Below are positions 1-11,095 of a DNA stretch of 64,000 nt, piece by piece; position 1 is the stretch's first letter; each line of letters starts with the position of its first letter. The DNA lies in contig CM030848.1 of assembly GCA_018105865.1 (NCBI GenBank), forward strand, positions 3,581,501-3,645,500, given 5' to 3'. This DNA is from Metaphire vulgaris. Its lineage: Eukaryota; Annelida; Clitellata; Crassiclitellata; Megascolecidae. The notes below the pieces were generated by a model. That model saw nothing but the letters and a program-made list of their open reading frames with translations, did no database searches and was not told the DNA's origin. The position numbers and the translations under genes are program-made.

Positions 1-87
1 TTAATTTCTTAATCGCGATTTAAAAAATTAATCGCGATTAACAGATTAACGGGTTAATCGCGCGTTAATCGCGATAAAAGGACAGCA

Positions 88-91
<4 letters not shown>
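1..91. mobile_element. hAT-like MITE, right end, TTAATCGCGATTAA interior
   Basis: The first 75 bases are packed with the self-complementary motif TTAATCGCGATTAA and variants. They end in GGACAGCACTA against a TA microsatellite. The reverse complement of that end, TAGTGCTGTCC, resembles the CAGNGNTGT ends of other hAT-like MITEs in this window. The left end is outside the window, so no target duplication can be checked. Confidence 0.5.

Positions 92-153
<62 letters not shown>
91..153. repeat. (TA)n microsatellite
   Basis: About 31 uninterrupted TA units that directly abut the MITE end to the left. Confidence 0.95.
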
Positions 154-154
<1 letters not shown>

Positions 155-164
155 CAAGGTTTAA

Positions 165-1264
165 AGTGGTACAGTAGGGAGTCTAGGGACTGCCCTGCAG
201 TGTTTGGAACAATAGTTGACTAGACTATTTAAATACTATTGCAAATAGTTGAGCTTAACCACTATTTTAAAATAGTTTTCCAATAGCCAATAGTTCGCAA
301 CTATTTAAATAGTATTTAAATACTATTTAATTTTTCAATGTCAAAATGAAAACTGTATTATCATTTATCACTGGCGAATGTTATAATCTAAAAGCACCGT
401 CACTAGTTATCTGCATGATCACATTGATCAGTAATACAGTCACCTGTTACTAGGCTCTTAGGTTATTCACCAAGTCTTGATTAATCTTGAGGAGCAGCAG
501 TTTCTCAAATGTTTTGTCACTTAAGCGATTTCTACGCTTTGAGATGATAACATAATACAACTATTTAAAATCAAGTATTTATAAATAGTGCTAAACTATT
601 TATAAATACTATTTAAATAGGTAATTTCACTAACTATTTAAAATAGTCACTTAAATAGTTCAGAACTATTTAAATAGTATTTAAATAGTATTGACTATTT
701 CAATAGTCACAACACTGCTGCCCTGTGTGAGAACCACTGTTATATTTTGTCAATCTTATTTAAGACATTTAAAACATGTACTTTGCACAAAACAGAATGG
801 GTAGAAAACAAAGACAGCGCTTCGCTGCTATCAAAGCAGATGATAATAAGTAAGTAAGGGGTCATCCATAAATTACGTCGCGCGGTTAGGGGTTCCGTAA
901 ATGTGACGTAACGCAAAAAATTTAAGTGATGATCTTTGACCTTTTTTGCTTGTCAGGGATTTTGGAGAGGAAAAATACAAGGATGACCTTTTTTGCTTGT
1001 CAGGGATTTTGGAGAGAAAAAATACAAGGATGACCTTTTTTGCTTGTCAAGACTTTTCGGAAGACGAAAATGGGGGTCGGCCCGTTGTTACGTCATATTT
1101 TAGGGGCTCTAACGTTTTGTTACGTCGCGCTACAGTAGGGGGAGTCTAGGGACTGCCCTGTGTGAGAACCACTGTTATATTTTGTCAATCTTATTTAAGA
1201 CATTTAAAACATGTACTTTGCACAAAACAGAATGGGTAGAAAACAAAAAAGTCTAAAGTAGAAA
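165..1264. repeat. Duplicated 125-bp segment (copies ~165-197 + 718-835 and ~1136-1264)
   Basis: The segment beginning ACAGTAGGG and running through a stretch containing GGGTAGAAAAC is present twice in the same orientation. The left copy is split at CTGCCCTG by a 520-bp MITE. The right copy is unsplit and lies inside another MITE. The right copy therefore serves as the empty site for the insertion in the left copy. Confidence 0.85.
198..717. mobile_element. hAT-like MITE with ACTATTTAAATAGT interior
   Basis: The element starts CAGTGTTTGGAAC and ends CACAACACTG. It is flanked by the perfect 8-bp duplication CTGCCCTG (190-197 and 718-725), the size typical of hAT transposons. The uninterrupted copy at ~1136-1264 has a single CTGCCCTG at the same point, which confirms the boundaries. 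The interior is dominated by ACTATTTAAATAGT and longer chains of it at both ends, in opposite orientation. There is no coding potential. Class: seen directly. Superfamily: inferred from target duplication length and CAG...CTG ends. Confidence 0.9.
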
Positions 1265-1320
1265 AGTCTAGGGGGTCAAAAAGTGCTAAAATCGCGCTAC
1301 GTAATTTATGGACGACCCCT
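857..1320. mobile_element. AGGGGTCATCC...GGACGACCCCT MITE
   Basis: The ends AGGGGTCATCCATAAATTAC and GTAATTTATGGACGACCCCT are imperfect inverted repeats. The interior carries three tandem copies of a module containing GACCTTTTTTGCTTGTCA, and a 125-bp duplicated host segment sits inside it. A second family member lies at 12402-12696. No target duplication is obvious, so the superfamily is left open. Confidence 0.8.
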
Positions 1321-1466
1321 AAGCAAGTAAATTTAGTCACTGTATCAAAAACTTAAATTACTAATTTTAGAAACCAAACATAGTAGCTTACCTTCATGAT
1401 GAATGCAGGCCTATGTCTTCTCTAGGCGGCACCACTATGCTTTGACATTTTAAAGGAAAAAAATTG

Positions 1467-1587
1467 AATGACGCCATTTACGATATAATACCGCAGAAGT
1501 ACACTAACAATCGTACATTTTGACTCAGAGGTTGTCAAGATTTTGACAATGAAACAAGGTGGTACCGTTTTTATCTGGCCACCCTGT
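1467..1587. repeat. Diverged direct repeat, copy 1
   Basis: This segment matches 3012-3129 in the same orientation. Both contain a GATATAATRCYGC block, then GGTTGTCAA, TTGACA, a GGTGGTACCG core and CCACCCTGT. The two copies flank the 351-codon minus-strand ORF. The GGTTGTCAA...CCACCCTGT part looks like a very small TIR element on its own. Confidence 0.65.
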
Positions 1588-1747
1588 ATGCGTCTTGCGT
1601 ACGGATATCATAAAACATGTTGGTCTGGGAGTTTTTTTATGTACAGGAGAGTGAACCTAAAGAGAAGTATATTATGTTTATGCTTTGATACTTTATATCA
1701 CATCGTGTCGACGGTGTCGCGTGTTTGCCAATTCATTAACTTAGGAA

Positions 1748-1753
1748 TTTATT
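1748..1753 (-). promoter_or_regulatory. Candidate polyadenylation signal AATAAA
   Basis: AATAAA on the minus strand about 50 bases downstream of the stop codon of the 1803-2813 exon candidate. The spacing suits a short 3' UTR, but the hexamer is common in AT-rich DNA. Confidence 0.35.
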
Positions 1754-1802
1754 ATGCTACATATACGAATGCAAACGCTTCTCGTCACCCAATTCAATTA
1801 GA

Positions 1803-2813
1803 TCAACGCAGTCGATGTAAGCCGTGTTGCAAACCTGTGTTTAGTCCTGACTGCAATATTGACGATGCGCTGGTGACCTTCCTCGCCGGCGATCTTTCCT
1901 CTTTCTTGTCTTCAACCGAAGACAACGACGGCGCCATGCTCGTTACTGAGTCACTTTGATCCCCTGCAATTTGTAAGCCTACTTCATCGAATGACTCGGA
2001 TTCCAGCGCCTTTTTCTTTGTCTGCTCTTCATCTGCTCTGCTTGACTCCACGGAGTCTGAGGTTGACTTTAACTCAAATGTACCTGCATTCTGTGGTTTG
2101 GGATTATAAGAACTGTGGCCGTGGCTGGCTGTCTCTTCTGCCTGGGCAATTGATCCAAGGTGTTGCTGACTATTTGTGGACGTTTCTGGTAAGTGGGGCA
2201 AACAGCGATTAGATGCGGTGCGTCGGTTTTCACTCACTGATTCCTGCTGATTCTGATGCGCCATGGCACCGTCTGACGAAATGCCACAAACGGGCGCTGC
2301 ATAGAGCCGGGCAGAGTCCGGGTGACGCGAGCTGGAGCCTGGGCCGAGGGCACGATGCATGGCGTGCTGTCCGCAACAGGAATATCCGGACGGAATAGAT
2401 TCCCAATGAATGACATTCGTGTTATGATGCGAGAGATACCTTGGATCGCGTGGATCGCAAATACAGTGTTCCGGGTGAGGAAAGAGATCGTGACCTTCCT
2501 GATGACAAATTCCGCCACTAGAACAGTATGGGTCAGTTGCCGGGTGAGGCACGCCGCCGGGAAGTGGAAGAAAACTTCCAGGATGTGGAATTCCGGAAGA
2601 GGAAGAAGTAGGATTAACTAGAATCGGAACCTTGTAGTAGGGATAGCTTCCGCAATCCCATCGGTACATTGCGTATCTGGGGTCAACTCGATTCATCCTC
2701 CGCAGATCCATTTCTTTTGCGCTGAAGTTCAAAGGCGGAGCGTCGCAAGAAGAAATGCATCTCGAATGCTCTTCTGACGGCTGCATGTCTGTCTTGAAGA
2801 GTCGCAAGACCAC
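1803..2813 (-). CDS. Unknown protein, candidate terminal exon
   Basis: This is an open frame of 337 codons on the minus strand, extendable to an ATG at 2858. I recognise no domain. The protein is rich in Ser, Pro, His, Cys and Gly. Its middle is a Pro/His/Cys-rich part containing runs such as GVPHPATDPYCSSGG and HPEHCICDPRDPRYL. Its C-terminal third is Ser/Glu/Lys-rich and likely disordered. A good 3' splice site (TTTCGCTTACAG) ends at 2814 in frame with the ORF, so the exon probably starts at 2813. The sequence AATAAA lies at 1748-1753, about 50 bases past the stop, so this could be a last exon. No upstream exon could be identified, and a chance ORF or retrocopy is possible. Diverged direct repeats flank it. 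Confidence 0.4.
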   Translation of the reverse strand: MVLRLFKTDMQPSEEHSRCISSCDAPPLNFSAKEMDLRRMNRVDPRYAMYRWDCGSYPYYKVPILVNPTSSSSGIPHPGSFLPLPGGVPHPATDPYCSSGGICHQEGHDLFPHPEHCICDPRDPRYLSHHNTNVIHWESIPSGYSCCGQHAMHRALGPGSSSRHPDSARLYAAPVCGISSDGAMAHQNQQESVSENRRTASNRCLPHLPETSTNSQQHLGSIAQAEETASHGHSSYNPKPQNAGTFELKSTSDSVESSRADEEQTKKKALESESFDEVGLQIAGDQSDSVTSMAPSLSSVEDKKEERSPARKVTSASSILQSGLNTGLQHGLHRLR

Positions 2814-3011
2814 CTGTAAGCGAAACAAGATTCTAAAAGATTCTTGACTTCCTTGCAATATAAGACACAGCGACGAAATGAGGCCCTACTCGTGAGGTCC
2901 AAGAATTGATCTAGCACGAGTCAATAAAACCGGCACAACCCTACGCGTCCTATTCCTAGCCTGGTTTTGCTGGGTGGCGCCGCTGAACTTTGAAATTTGA
3001 CAGATAAACTT

Positions 3012-3129
3012 AAATGACTGCATTCAGGATATAATGCTGCTGAATTGCAATAATTTACACACTCTTTGAACAGGGTTGTCAAATATTGACATGAAACAGG
3101 GTGGTACCGGTTTTATTAGTCCACCCTGT
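3012..3129. repeat. Diverged direct repeat, copy 2
   Basis: Partner of 1467-1587, same orientation and roughly 70% alike by eye. It includes CAGGGTTGTCAA and, at its right end, CCACCCTG, so a tiny TIR element of about 60 bp may be embedded. Confidence 0.6.
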
Positions 3130-3699
3130 AAATGTATGACAGTTCACACTTACTGTCTTCCATCGTCGCCCTAGCAGGATAAAGATGGATACCGGTAAAC
3201 TTAATTCTTAGATAAAAAAGCTAATACTTTAAATTCGTCAAAAGTTGCTGCCAAATAGATCTATTTACGAAATTCAGTATGGATATGCCAACAACTAATT
3301 TATCTCAAGTTTCTGAACGTAGATGTCATCTATATTTAAGTTTTTTACTCGTATTGGCTGCCAAATCAGTGCAGCGTGTCCGTGAAAAAGTCGGAAGGGA
3401 GCTTGTCATGTCTGCACTCCTTGAACCCAGTGGGAAGATAAATCAAACCAAGAAAGGCAGCTACCAGACGTCCATTAGCAAATTACTTCCTTCAAAGTAA
3501 ACTGTAAAACTGACTGATATTATAATAAGTTGTCTGCGAATTTCTTCGTTTCGCTACACATATTGAAATGGTACAACTGCTGTTCTAAAGCGACCAAATC
3601 AAATTTAATTATGCGTCAAATAGAGTAGCAAGCAGAGTCGGATTAAACACGTTGCATATGTTTCAATAGAAATGGGGCTACTCATAAATGTAGCAGTTT

Positions 3700-4506
3700 A
3701 GAGGACCTCTTGATGGTCGCCTTCTCGTGGCGAGACTGGAAACGATCAGTCAGAGCCCATGGATGACTGGGGGATTGAGTACCTGGGTAGAGGTGGACTC
3801 TGTTGGTCGGCTAAGAACCAACACCAGAGACCAGACACAGGGCAGCAGCTATGCTTAACCCTATACGGCAGAAGAGGAACCGGTGTTCCCCAACGACGTT
3901 GGATGTATCAGTGCAGGGCATCGAGAACACATGTCAGGGCCAGGCCTGCACTACTGCGCTTCTCGCCTCCCTCGATCCAAGAAGATGAAGTATCTAGGGT
4001 CATTGCCTCAGCCAAAGGAGACGAAGTATCTATGGTCATTGCCTCGGATAACAAGGATATCAACTCAAACAGCTCAAGGGTGAAAGCCCCTGATCACGAC
4101 CGAAACCTCCGCTTACTAGCTTCCCTGTTGGGACACGCATGAGGGAAGTACCCAAAGCCCTCTCCGGAACGGTGTCATGCAGAGGTGTCGGCGAGGTCTA
4201 CTCTACACGATCGATCTGCGGAACGGTTTCCGCCTTGCCACATGGAATGTTTCCACATTGTCTGGCCGCCGTCAGCCCGCCATATGCCGTGAGCTACGGC
4301 GACTCCAAATCTCCATTGCTGGTCTCTGCCTGGCTCGGGTAGTTATCACGTCAATAACTCCACTTTTTTGCACTCAGGAGGTGCACAACAACTGTACGGT
4401 GTGGCTTTGGTCATCAGCCCTCCTCTCTCAAAAACTCTTCAGTCCTGGATACCGATCTCGGACCGTATCCGACAGGCCACGTTCTCCCATCGGCATGGTT
4501 ACATGA
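3700..4506 (+). pseudogene. LINE endonuclease remnant, 5' part
   Basis: The frame from about 4210 reads FRLATWNVSTLSGRRQPAIC and then RELRRLQISIAGLC, the start of an APE-type endonuclease of a non-LTR retrotransposon (the TWN and E-region motifs). It continues with ISDRI- and HRHG-type sequence up to 4506. Frameshifts are present, and the expected C-E-A-R-W after AGLC is damaged. The upstream part 3700-4200 resembles a LINE leader but shows no domain I can name. The coding sequence is cut by a palindromic insert at 4507-4795 and resumes at 4796. An RTE-like or related clade is plausible but not proven. Confidence 0.7.
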
Positions 4507-4795
4507 GGTATACCGAAAATTCGTCTACAGACTTTTAGTCTACGACAAATCGCCTACAGACTTTTCGTCTACCGACAATAGGTCTACTACGATATCTTGG
4601 CTAGGGTTAGGGAGGGCTTATAGGTTAGGCCTATTGTTAGGGTTATTGCTGGGGTTAGGGTTAGAGTTTAGGGATAGAGTTGTGATTTGGGCTAGGATAG
4701 GGTAGGGTAGAGTAGTAGACTTACTGTCGGTAGACCAACAGTCTGTAGACGAATTGTCGTAGACGAAAGGTCTGTAGACGAATTGTCGCGGAACC
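4507..4795. mobile_element. Palindromic MITE with TTAGGG-like core, 9-bp target duplication
   Basis: The insert is flanked by the exact 9-bp repeat GTTACATGA (4498-4506 and 4796-4804) and interrupts a LINE reading frame that is collinear on both sides. The ends GGTATACCGA... and ...TCGCGGAACC form an imperfect TIR. Both arms carry repeated TCGTCTACAGAC-type units in opposite orientation. The centre (about 4606-4710) is a degenerate GGTTAGGG tract. The 9-bp duplication would suit a Mutator-like element, but no coding sequence supports that. Confidence 0.85.
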
Positions 4796-4804
4796 GTTAC
4801 ATGA

Positions 4805-5895
4805 CAGTCTTCGTTGTCTATGTTCCAACAGTCCAATTGAGCTCGCTGACGATGCCGACAAGGACATGTTCTACAATCAACTGTCCGCCGCTGTGTCTTC
4901 TGTTCCCAGTCACAATCAACTAAATATTTTAGGGGACCAAAACGCTGTTTCGGGATGTGTCACCGACGACAGCGGCGTGGTCGACCCGTTTGGCTCCGGC
5001 ATCCCGAATGACAACTCTGAATGCCTCCTGTCTTTCTGCGCCATCCATGGCCATGGCTCCTGGTTCTAGCGTCTCGACATCCATCATTGACATGAATATC
5101 GCATGGCGGCCACACGAAAGAGGAGATAGATCGCATCCCCACATGCCAGGACAGATATCAAGTCCTTCCGTGTCTTTCGATGTCTGACTGTCCTGCACTC
5201 TCTGACCACCTGCCAGTTGTATCATCTTTAGAAGTCAAACTCATGCAACCAAAGAGGAGCAGTCATTCTACCCGTCCTTACGACGTTCAGCGTTTGTCTG
5301 AAGATACCGATCTTCAAAGTCAGTAAAACGTAGATATAAGAAACAGACTTCACACCCTATGCGATTTGCCTGGAAATGTAGAACCGCAAGGTCAACATTT
5401 TTTTAAGCCATCAGCGAGTCTGTTAACGAGGTGTTTGGACGCACAAGCAACATACGTCAACATGGCTGTCTGAAGACACCTTTAATTTTCTCAAGCTCAA
5501 ATCTGACGCTAGACTTAGTTCGATAACAACAAGAGGAAGCAACTAAATGGGATCTTCAAACAAGACCGAACCATTTATTTAGCGTGCATAGCAGACGAAG
5601 CATCACATCAGGCATCACGAAGCATCTATCACAACACCCGTTCACTTTTCAAGACTATCCGGATTCTGCAGGCCACCGGCACTCCTCGTCCAATCATTCC
5701 ATAAACAAATGAGTTGGCTCCATCTGCTCCTCCACCGACGAGGTTCTTTCCCGCTGGACAGAGCATTTCTCTACGGCCCTCAGCTTTCCTCCAAGGCCAA
5801 TCAACAAACAGCCTAGATGTATTTTTGTGTGTAGATTAATTTTTAAACCGGACTCTTGAATTGCCGAACGAACAGCTTGTATTAGTGCAAACTGC
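4805..5895 (+). pseudogene. LINE endonuclease remnant, 3' part
   Basis: The frame resumes after the palindromic insert as TVFVVYVPT, then DMFYNQLSAAVSSVPSHNQL and NILGDQNAVSG. The last is the GDxNA endonuclease motif, with Gln where Phe is usual. Further on, a region like LSxDxxxFLKLKSDARLSS and then a stretch corresponding to the linker before the RT can be made out in shifting frames to about 5790. Many stops and frameshifts show it is long dead. The RT domain itself is not present, so the copy is 3'-truncated or broken at about 5897, where a MITE begins. Confidence 0.65.
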
Positions 5896-5897
5896 AT

Positions 5898-6328
5898 AGG
5901 GGCTGTTCATTAATTATGTCAAAAAATAGAGGGAACGGGGTTCGAAAATGTTTGACAGTTGTTGACAGGAGAGGGCGTCAAGAGAAGTTGACGTGAACAA
6001 TTTAATTTGTTTAAAAATAATAAAAAAAATAGGAAATTTAATAGAATTCTATTAATTTGACTGCAACGGAGTAAAATTCAATAAAGCACGACAAGCAGAA
6101 AAGGTCACCGCCACCACATTTTGACACTTGATGAGCCAAAAAATGGGGGAAATTGTCATCACTCAAAAATTATAACCTTCTAAGCGTTTTAGGGGGACCA
6201 GTCACTGATCTTAGGGGTCAAAAGTTTTTGACATAATTATAGGGGGGTCACTGGAAGTTTGACAGTTGTTTACAAGGGGAGGGGTACAAAATTGCCCACA
6301 AAATGTTGATGTAATTAATGGGCAACCT
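5898..6328. mobile_element. AGGGGCTGTTCATTAATTATG MITE
   Basis: Left end AGGGGCTGTTCATTAATTA and right end TAATTAATGGGCAACCT are imperfect inverted repeats. The interior contains repeated TTTGACAGTTGTTGACA and GGAAATTTAAT. A second copy of the whole element is at 51418-51836 in the same orientation, with similar order of blocks. Confidence 0.8.
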
Positions 6329-6478
6329 CATAGGACCAACGTTCCCTCTAAGTGAGAGGTAGCAATGCGCGCTGCTCTAGCGGCATTGTGCAAGGGTTAT
6401 TGTGCGTTGTGCAACATTTTTACAACATTAGGCCTATATATTAAACGTAGAAATGCGAAGGCGTTTTGCATAGCCAGG

Positions 6479-6482
<4 letters not shown>

Positions 6483-6556
<74 letters not shown>
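6483..6556. repeat. (TA)n microsatellite
   Basis: About 37 TA units. The region 6560-6970 to its right holds no feature I can recognise. Confidence 0.95.
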
Positions 6557-6558
<2 letters not shown>

Positions 6559-6974
6559 CATGGATAATTCAAATATTCCTATTATTACCAGTCAAAATTA
6601 AATATGACGATCAATCAGCTACATACTTTTAATAATTTTAAAATAATAGATACCAGCACGGTAGCACCGTGAAAGCTGTCTTATATGGTGCCTATGTGGC
6701 ATCACTAGCCGTTTGGCATGGGACATTCCTGGAGGCAACACATTTTTCCATAATCAAAGTTTGCTTGATTCCGAATCGCCGTGTTTCAAAAGCTACTCAT
6801 ATCGATAACTGACAGTATTGATTGATTTGGCCAAGAAAACACTGTCTATGAGAATGTTCACTTGCTCACCTTTACTCATTTGGCGATCATTGACTTCGAA
6901 TCATTTTTGTCGCATATCCTTTGACTCCGTTAGCAGAAGATTTATCCAATTTCGACCTATCCCAGGCTTTACCA

Positions 6975-8593
6975 GTCGAGAACTCGCCACTTCTTAAAAA
7001 ACCAAACCTTGACAGAGAGGATCTCAACAACTATCGCCCCATTTCAAACCTGTCTGTCCTCTCCAAACTCACATAGAAAATCGTTCTTTCCAGACTAACT
7101 GAGCATTTGTCAAAAAACACCTTATAGGGCCTACAACACTCACCAATCCGCTTATACAAAACATCATTAAACAGAAACCGTCCTCACATACATTTATGAC
7201 AAACTCCTCACTGCCATTGGATCTCAACGAGTTACTGGTCTCTGTCTCCTTGATCTTTCTGCTGCTTTTGATACTATAGATCACAAAATCCTACTGAAAC
7301 GCCTTTCCCTCTGGTTTGGAATATCTTCTGTAGCTCACCGCTGGTTCCAATCCTATCTAAAATCTAGATCTTTTCAAGTTTCATGCCAGAATCAAACTTC
7401 ATCACCCTCCGATCTATACTATGGAGTACCACAAGGATCTGTCCTTGGACCGGTTTTGTTCAGTCTCTACACTACCCCACTGTCATCCTTAATCAACTCT
7501 CTCAAATTGAATCATCAACTTTATGCAGATGACACTCAATTATTTCTTTCGTTTACTCCATCTTTCTTTAAGGCATCAATCTCTGAACTATAATCAGCAT
7601 TTTTGTCAATCTCATCGTGGATGACAGCTAATCTCCTTGCCCTCAATCCCTCCAAAACAGAATTTCTCTTATTTAGACTGCCACAACAACTGAAAAAATT
7701 GAAAATCCCACACTGATTTTAGCCCCAGATACAATAATAACCCCTGTTCCAACTGCAAAAAATCTTGGATTTACTTTTGACTCCTCTCTAAATTTAGAAG
7801 CTCACATATCTCAACTATCAAAAACCTGTTATGCTCACATTCGTGATCTACGTCGCCTTCGTCCCTATCTTGATATTAAAACTGCTTCCACTATTGCCAC
7901 TTCAATAGTTCACTCTAAGTTAGACTACTGCAACTCACTGTTTCACAATCTTCCAAAGGCTTCCATATGTAAACTCCAATCGATTCAAAATGCCTTAGCT
8001 CGTGCAGTAACTAAATCGCCAAAATTTTGCCACATTACACCATTACTCAAATCTCTCCACTGGCTCAAAATAACAGAACGCATTGAATACAAAATAATAT
8101 CGATGACTTATAACTCACTTCATTCTTCAAAACCAGCCTACCTAAGAAATCTGATAATTCCACAACAACCTGGATCTACTAGATCCTCTTCACATGTAAC
8201 TCTCCTTCGACCTCTGAATCAATCATCTCTCAAAATTTGCAATCGTGCTTTTTCATATGCGGCACCAGAGCTTTGGAACTCAATTCCAATATCCCTTCGT
8301 TGTCTACATCAAAGCCAAATAACAAACTCTGAGTCACAATTTTCTCTCCCTTCTTGCAACATCTCCTCATGTTTTTCTTTCTAAACTAAAATCATTTCTC
8401 TTTATAAAATCATTTCCTCCATAGCTATAGCGTCCTGCCCACTCGCCCTTTTGATTAAATGACCCGGCATGAATGACCCACCTTTGGCTATAGCTACTTC
8501 ATTTGAGATTGAGCGCGTAGGAATAAGGAGCTACTTTGGTGCATCTTTTGAAAGCGCTTTAGAAATTAACGAGATTTTACTTACTTACTTACT
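6975..8593 (+). pseudogene. CR1/L2-like LINE, 5'-truncated reverse transcriptase
   Basis: Conceptual translation with several frameshifts gives DLNNYRPISNLSVLSKL (start of RT), LCLLDLSAAFDTIDHKILL (motif A), YYGVPQGSVLGPVLFSLYT (motif B) and LYADDTQLF (YADD, motif C). The conserved C-terminal region follows, with KLDYCNSL, LHWLKITERI, and AFSYAAPELWNSIP near 8250-8290. An open stretch of 93 codons at 8103-8384 is the tail of this frame. The 3' tail contains AAGCGCTTTAGAAATTAACG and ends in a TTAC repeat at about 8593. No endonuclease is present. Copies of the same family lie at 33369-34048, 52823-53098 and 54241-55450. Confidence 0.88.
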
Positions 8594-8599
8594 TGCTTT

Positions 8600-9249
8600 T
8601 GCCCAGCACCGAATTTACATATAACAACACCGCCGTCGGAAACTTTAACCGTCTTAATTCTTAAGTTCTTAGCCCGTAAGACGTATGTTTGTAACTGAGT
8701 TTTCCATAGAAAATGATCATTAATCAGTAAGTGTGGCCCTAGCTGAGCCATGGGGTCTGATGTAGGAAGTCTAGTTGACTCATCAAAGCCTTCTTGGCTT
8801 CAAAGAGAGGTACCGCTAGAGTGGATCAATTAGAGTGCTAGATGTTGGGACAATTCGCATACTGTATGGTAAAGGGATAAAGCGCACATCTCTGATAATC
8901 TGATTCGAGCCACTTTGATTTTAACCTTTCTCGACCTTTGGTCGGGAGGAAGGTCGAGAAAGGTTCATCGCTTCATTCATCGCTTCTCGACCAAAGCGAT
9001 GAATGCAATGAAGCATCTCTAGTCAAGTTCCATTTTTGATCACGATTTACAGAAGTTTGAACTTTAACGGATTATGCCACAGAGTTTCAAACTGCGTTCT
9101 ACTAGGCTGATTATTTAGCTATTCTTCACCTGCTGCGCTGGGAAGAAATTAGCTGCGCGGGGATGCTGGATCAGCTGCGCGCGGGAACGTTGAGGGAACG
9201 TTGCATAGGACACCGACATCAGCCATCGCCGGATGCCAAAAACTGTCTA
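8600..9249. other. No recognised feature
   Basis: About 650 bases without a gene. A short hairpin-prone stretch near 8925-9005 repeats a motif containing GGTCGAGAAAGG on both strands. Confidence 0.5.
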
Positions 9250-10144
9250 AGGTTAATGATGCCGGGCAGCGATTATCTGAAACAATGAATAACTATTTGC
9301 AGCATGGTTTTACACTTTAGACTTAGCAAGAAAGTGATGTGGTAAAGACGGGTGTGAAAAAGCGATGTTTAAATAAAAGTGGAGTTTGAAAACTAAACTT
9401 TCAAATTTGTAAGTTGCCAATTCTTAAACAGTAAAACTTACTGACATTTCAATCTACTTTTGTTAAAACATTATTTGCCATGGGCTTTGGAAAATCCCGG
9501 TCTTTGACCAACAACGCTGACGAGTTGAAAAACAGTGAGCTCTTTGATGAGACTCTGTTTGTTGCCTGACACATATCGTCGATGTAATCCATGCCTAAAG
9601 TCCTTGTTGTCCTTGTGCATATTAGGCCTTACTTGCATGAACCTACCAGTAATATAGCAAATTCTATTCCTGATTTCCGGTCTCATACTTACACAACGGG
9701 TTTAGTAGTACCAAAAATACAGGTACGTTTGTTGTTTACTTTGAGATGAGATATAATTAATAATAGTAATAAAAGTTGCTCCAGAATTAACAGATTAATT
9801 CTTCGTTAACTCATAGATATCATTAAATATGAATAGCCAATTAGTCAAAAGCTGTTTCTGTGAACCCCGTCAAAAGAGTGAACATTGCTCGAGTGATGAT
9901 AAAACTTCATTGCCGACTATGGTACACACAAGAACTGAGTAATCATTCATTACATTGATTACATAAGCAGAACTGTGAGATAGAAGCAGCTTATATTGAT
10001 AGAATTGATGTTCGTGTTGAACAGTGTTTGTGTGGTCCGGAACAAAAAACAAGATTAATTGAACAATGGATATTTTTATTTGAGCGTTGCAGGGTCAGAC
10101 AAAACATCTGTATAAGAATAGTTAACTAGGCCTCAGGGCAAAAG

Positions 10145-10282
10145 TTACCAATTAGTTAATAACTACTTTGTGGAAAAAGTAGTTAACTAGTAGTTACAAC
10201 TACATTTTTATCAAGTAAACAGTCTTGTAGTTCACTATATATAGTTGAACTACTTTCACAGTAGTTTGGTGCCCAGCATTGA
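10145..10282. mobile_element. Palindromic MITE, GTAGTTAACTA interior
   Basis: The sequence lies exactly between the two units of the tandem duplication. It is built from AGTAGTTAACTAGTAGTT and its reverse complement, and ends TTTGGTGCCCAGCATTG. The outer end read inward, CAATGCTGGGC, is similar to hAT-like MITE ends here. The left end is less clear. Confidence 0.55.
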
Positions 10283-11048
10283 AGGTTAATGATTTCAAAT
10301 AGCGATTATCTGAAACAATGAATAAACATTTGCAGCATGGTTTTCGGCCCTGGACTTAAGAGCAAGAAAGTGATGTGGACAAAGACGGGCCCGGAAAAGC
10401 GATGTTCTAGGAAATAAAAAGTGGAGTTTGGATGAAAACTAAACTGGCTCCAAATTTGTAAAATGCCAATTCTTCCACACTAAAACTTGAAGGACATTTC
10501 AATCGCACCCGTAAGTTAAAGGCTGATCTTGCCATGGGCTTTGGAAAATCAAAGATCCTAGGTCTAAGACCTAAGCCATCGTAAGAGTTGAAAAACAGTC
10601 GTGACCACTTGACCACGCTTCCCGATGTTTGTTGCCTGACTGTTAACACAGATTACTTGGAAGGATAAAGTCAATAAGTCGGTCGTTGGGATATTAGGCC
10701 TTACTTGCATGAAAGGCTCTAACAAGCAAAGCCTGCTTATAATTTTTTAGCGCGGGGGCATTATGCATGGCGGGTAAATGAAGAATCAGAATGTTATGCT
10801 GCTACGTTTAATGTAGATTTCTTTGACAGATGAGATGAATGGATCCTGAACCATATTGCCATCTGCTCCAGGAATTAACGTCGACCCCACACGAATGCTT
10901 AGTCATCTGCGCGTCGTTATTACTTATTAGATGTCCACTCGTTGATTCATATTTCCGTCAGGCCCAAAGGAAAAATTCTGTGAAGTCCGTCAACACTCAA
11001 CATTGCTCGAATCAGTAATCCTGCTGCATAAACTCTAAGCTATACAAT

Positions 11049-11095
11049 ACACACACACACACACACACTCACATACATACATACACACTCACACA
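11049..11095. repeat. (AC)n and (ACAT)n microsatellite
   Basis: A run of CA dinucleotides followed by CATACATACATACAC. Confidence 0.85.

Noticed and set aside
1467..3129. Direct repeats flanking an ORF, as LTRs of a retrovirus-like element
   Set aside because: The repeats are short and diverged, lack TG...CA ends, have no primer binding site or polypurine tract, and the ORF between has no gag or pol motif.
3279..3500. 73-codon plus-strand ORF as a small gene
   Set aside because: No motif, no splice or polyA context, and of a length expected by chance.
6365..6601. ORF rich in YIYIYI
   Set aside because: It is translation of a TA microsatellite. The same applies to ORFs at 32089, 43932, 45006, 45247 and 47144.
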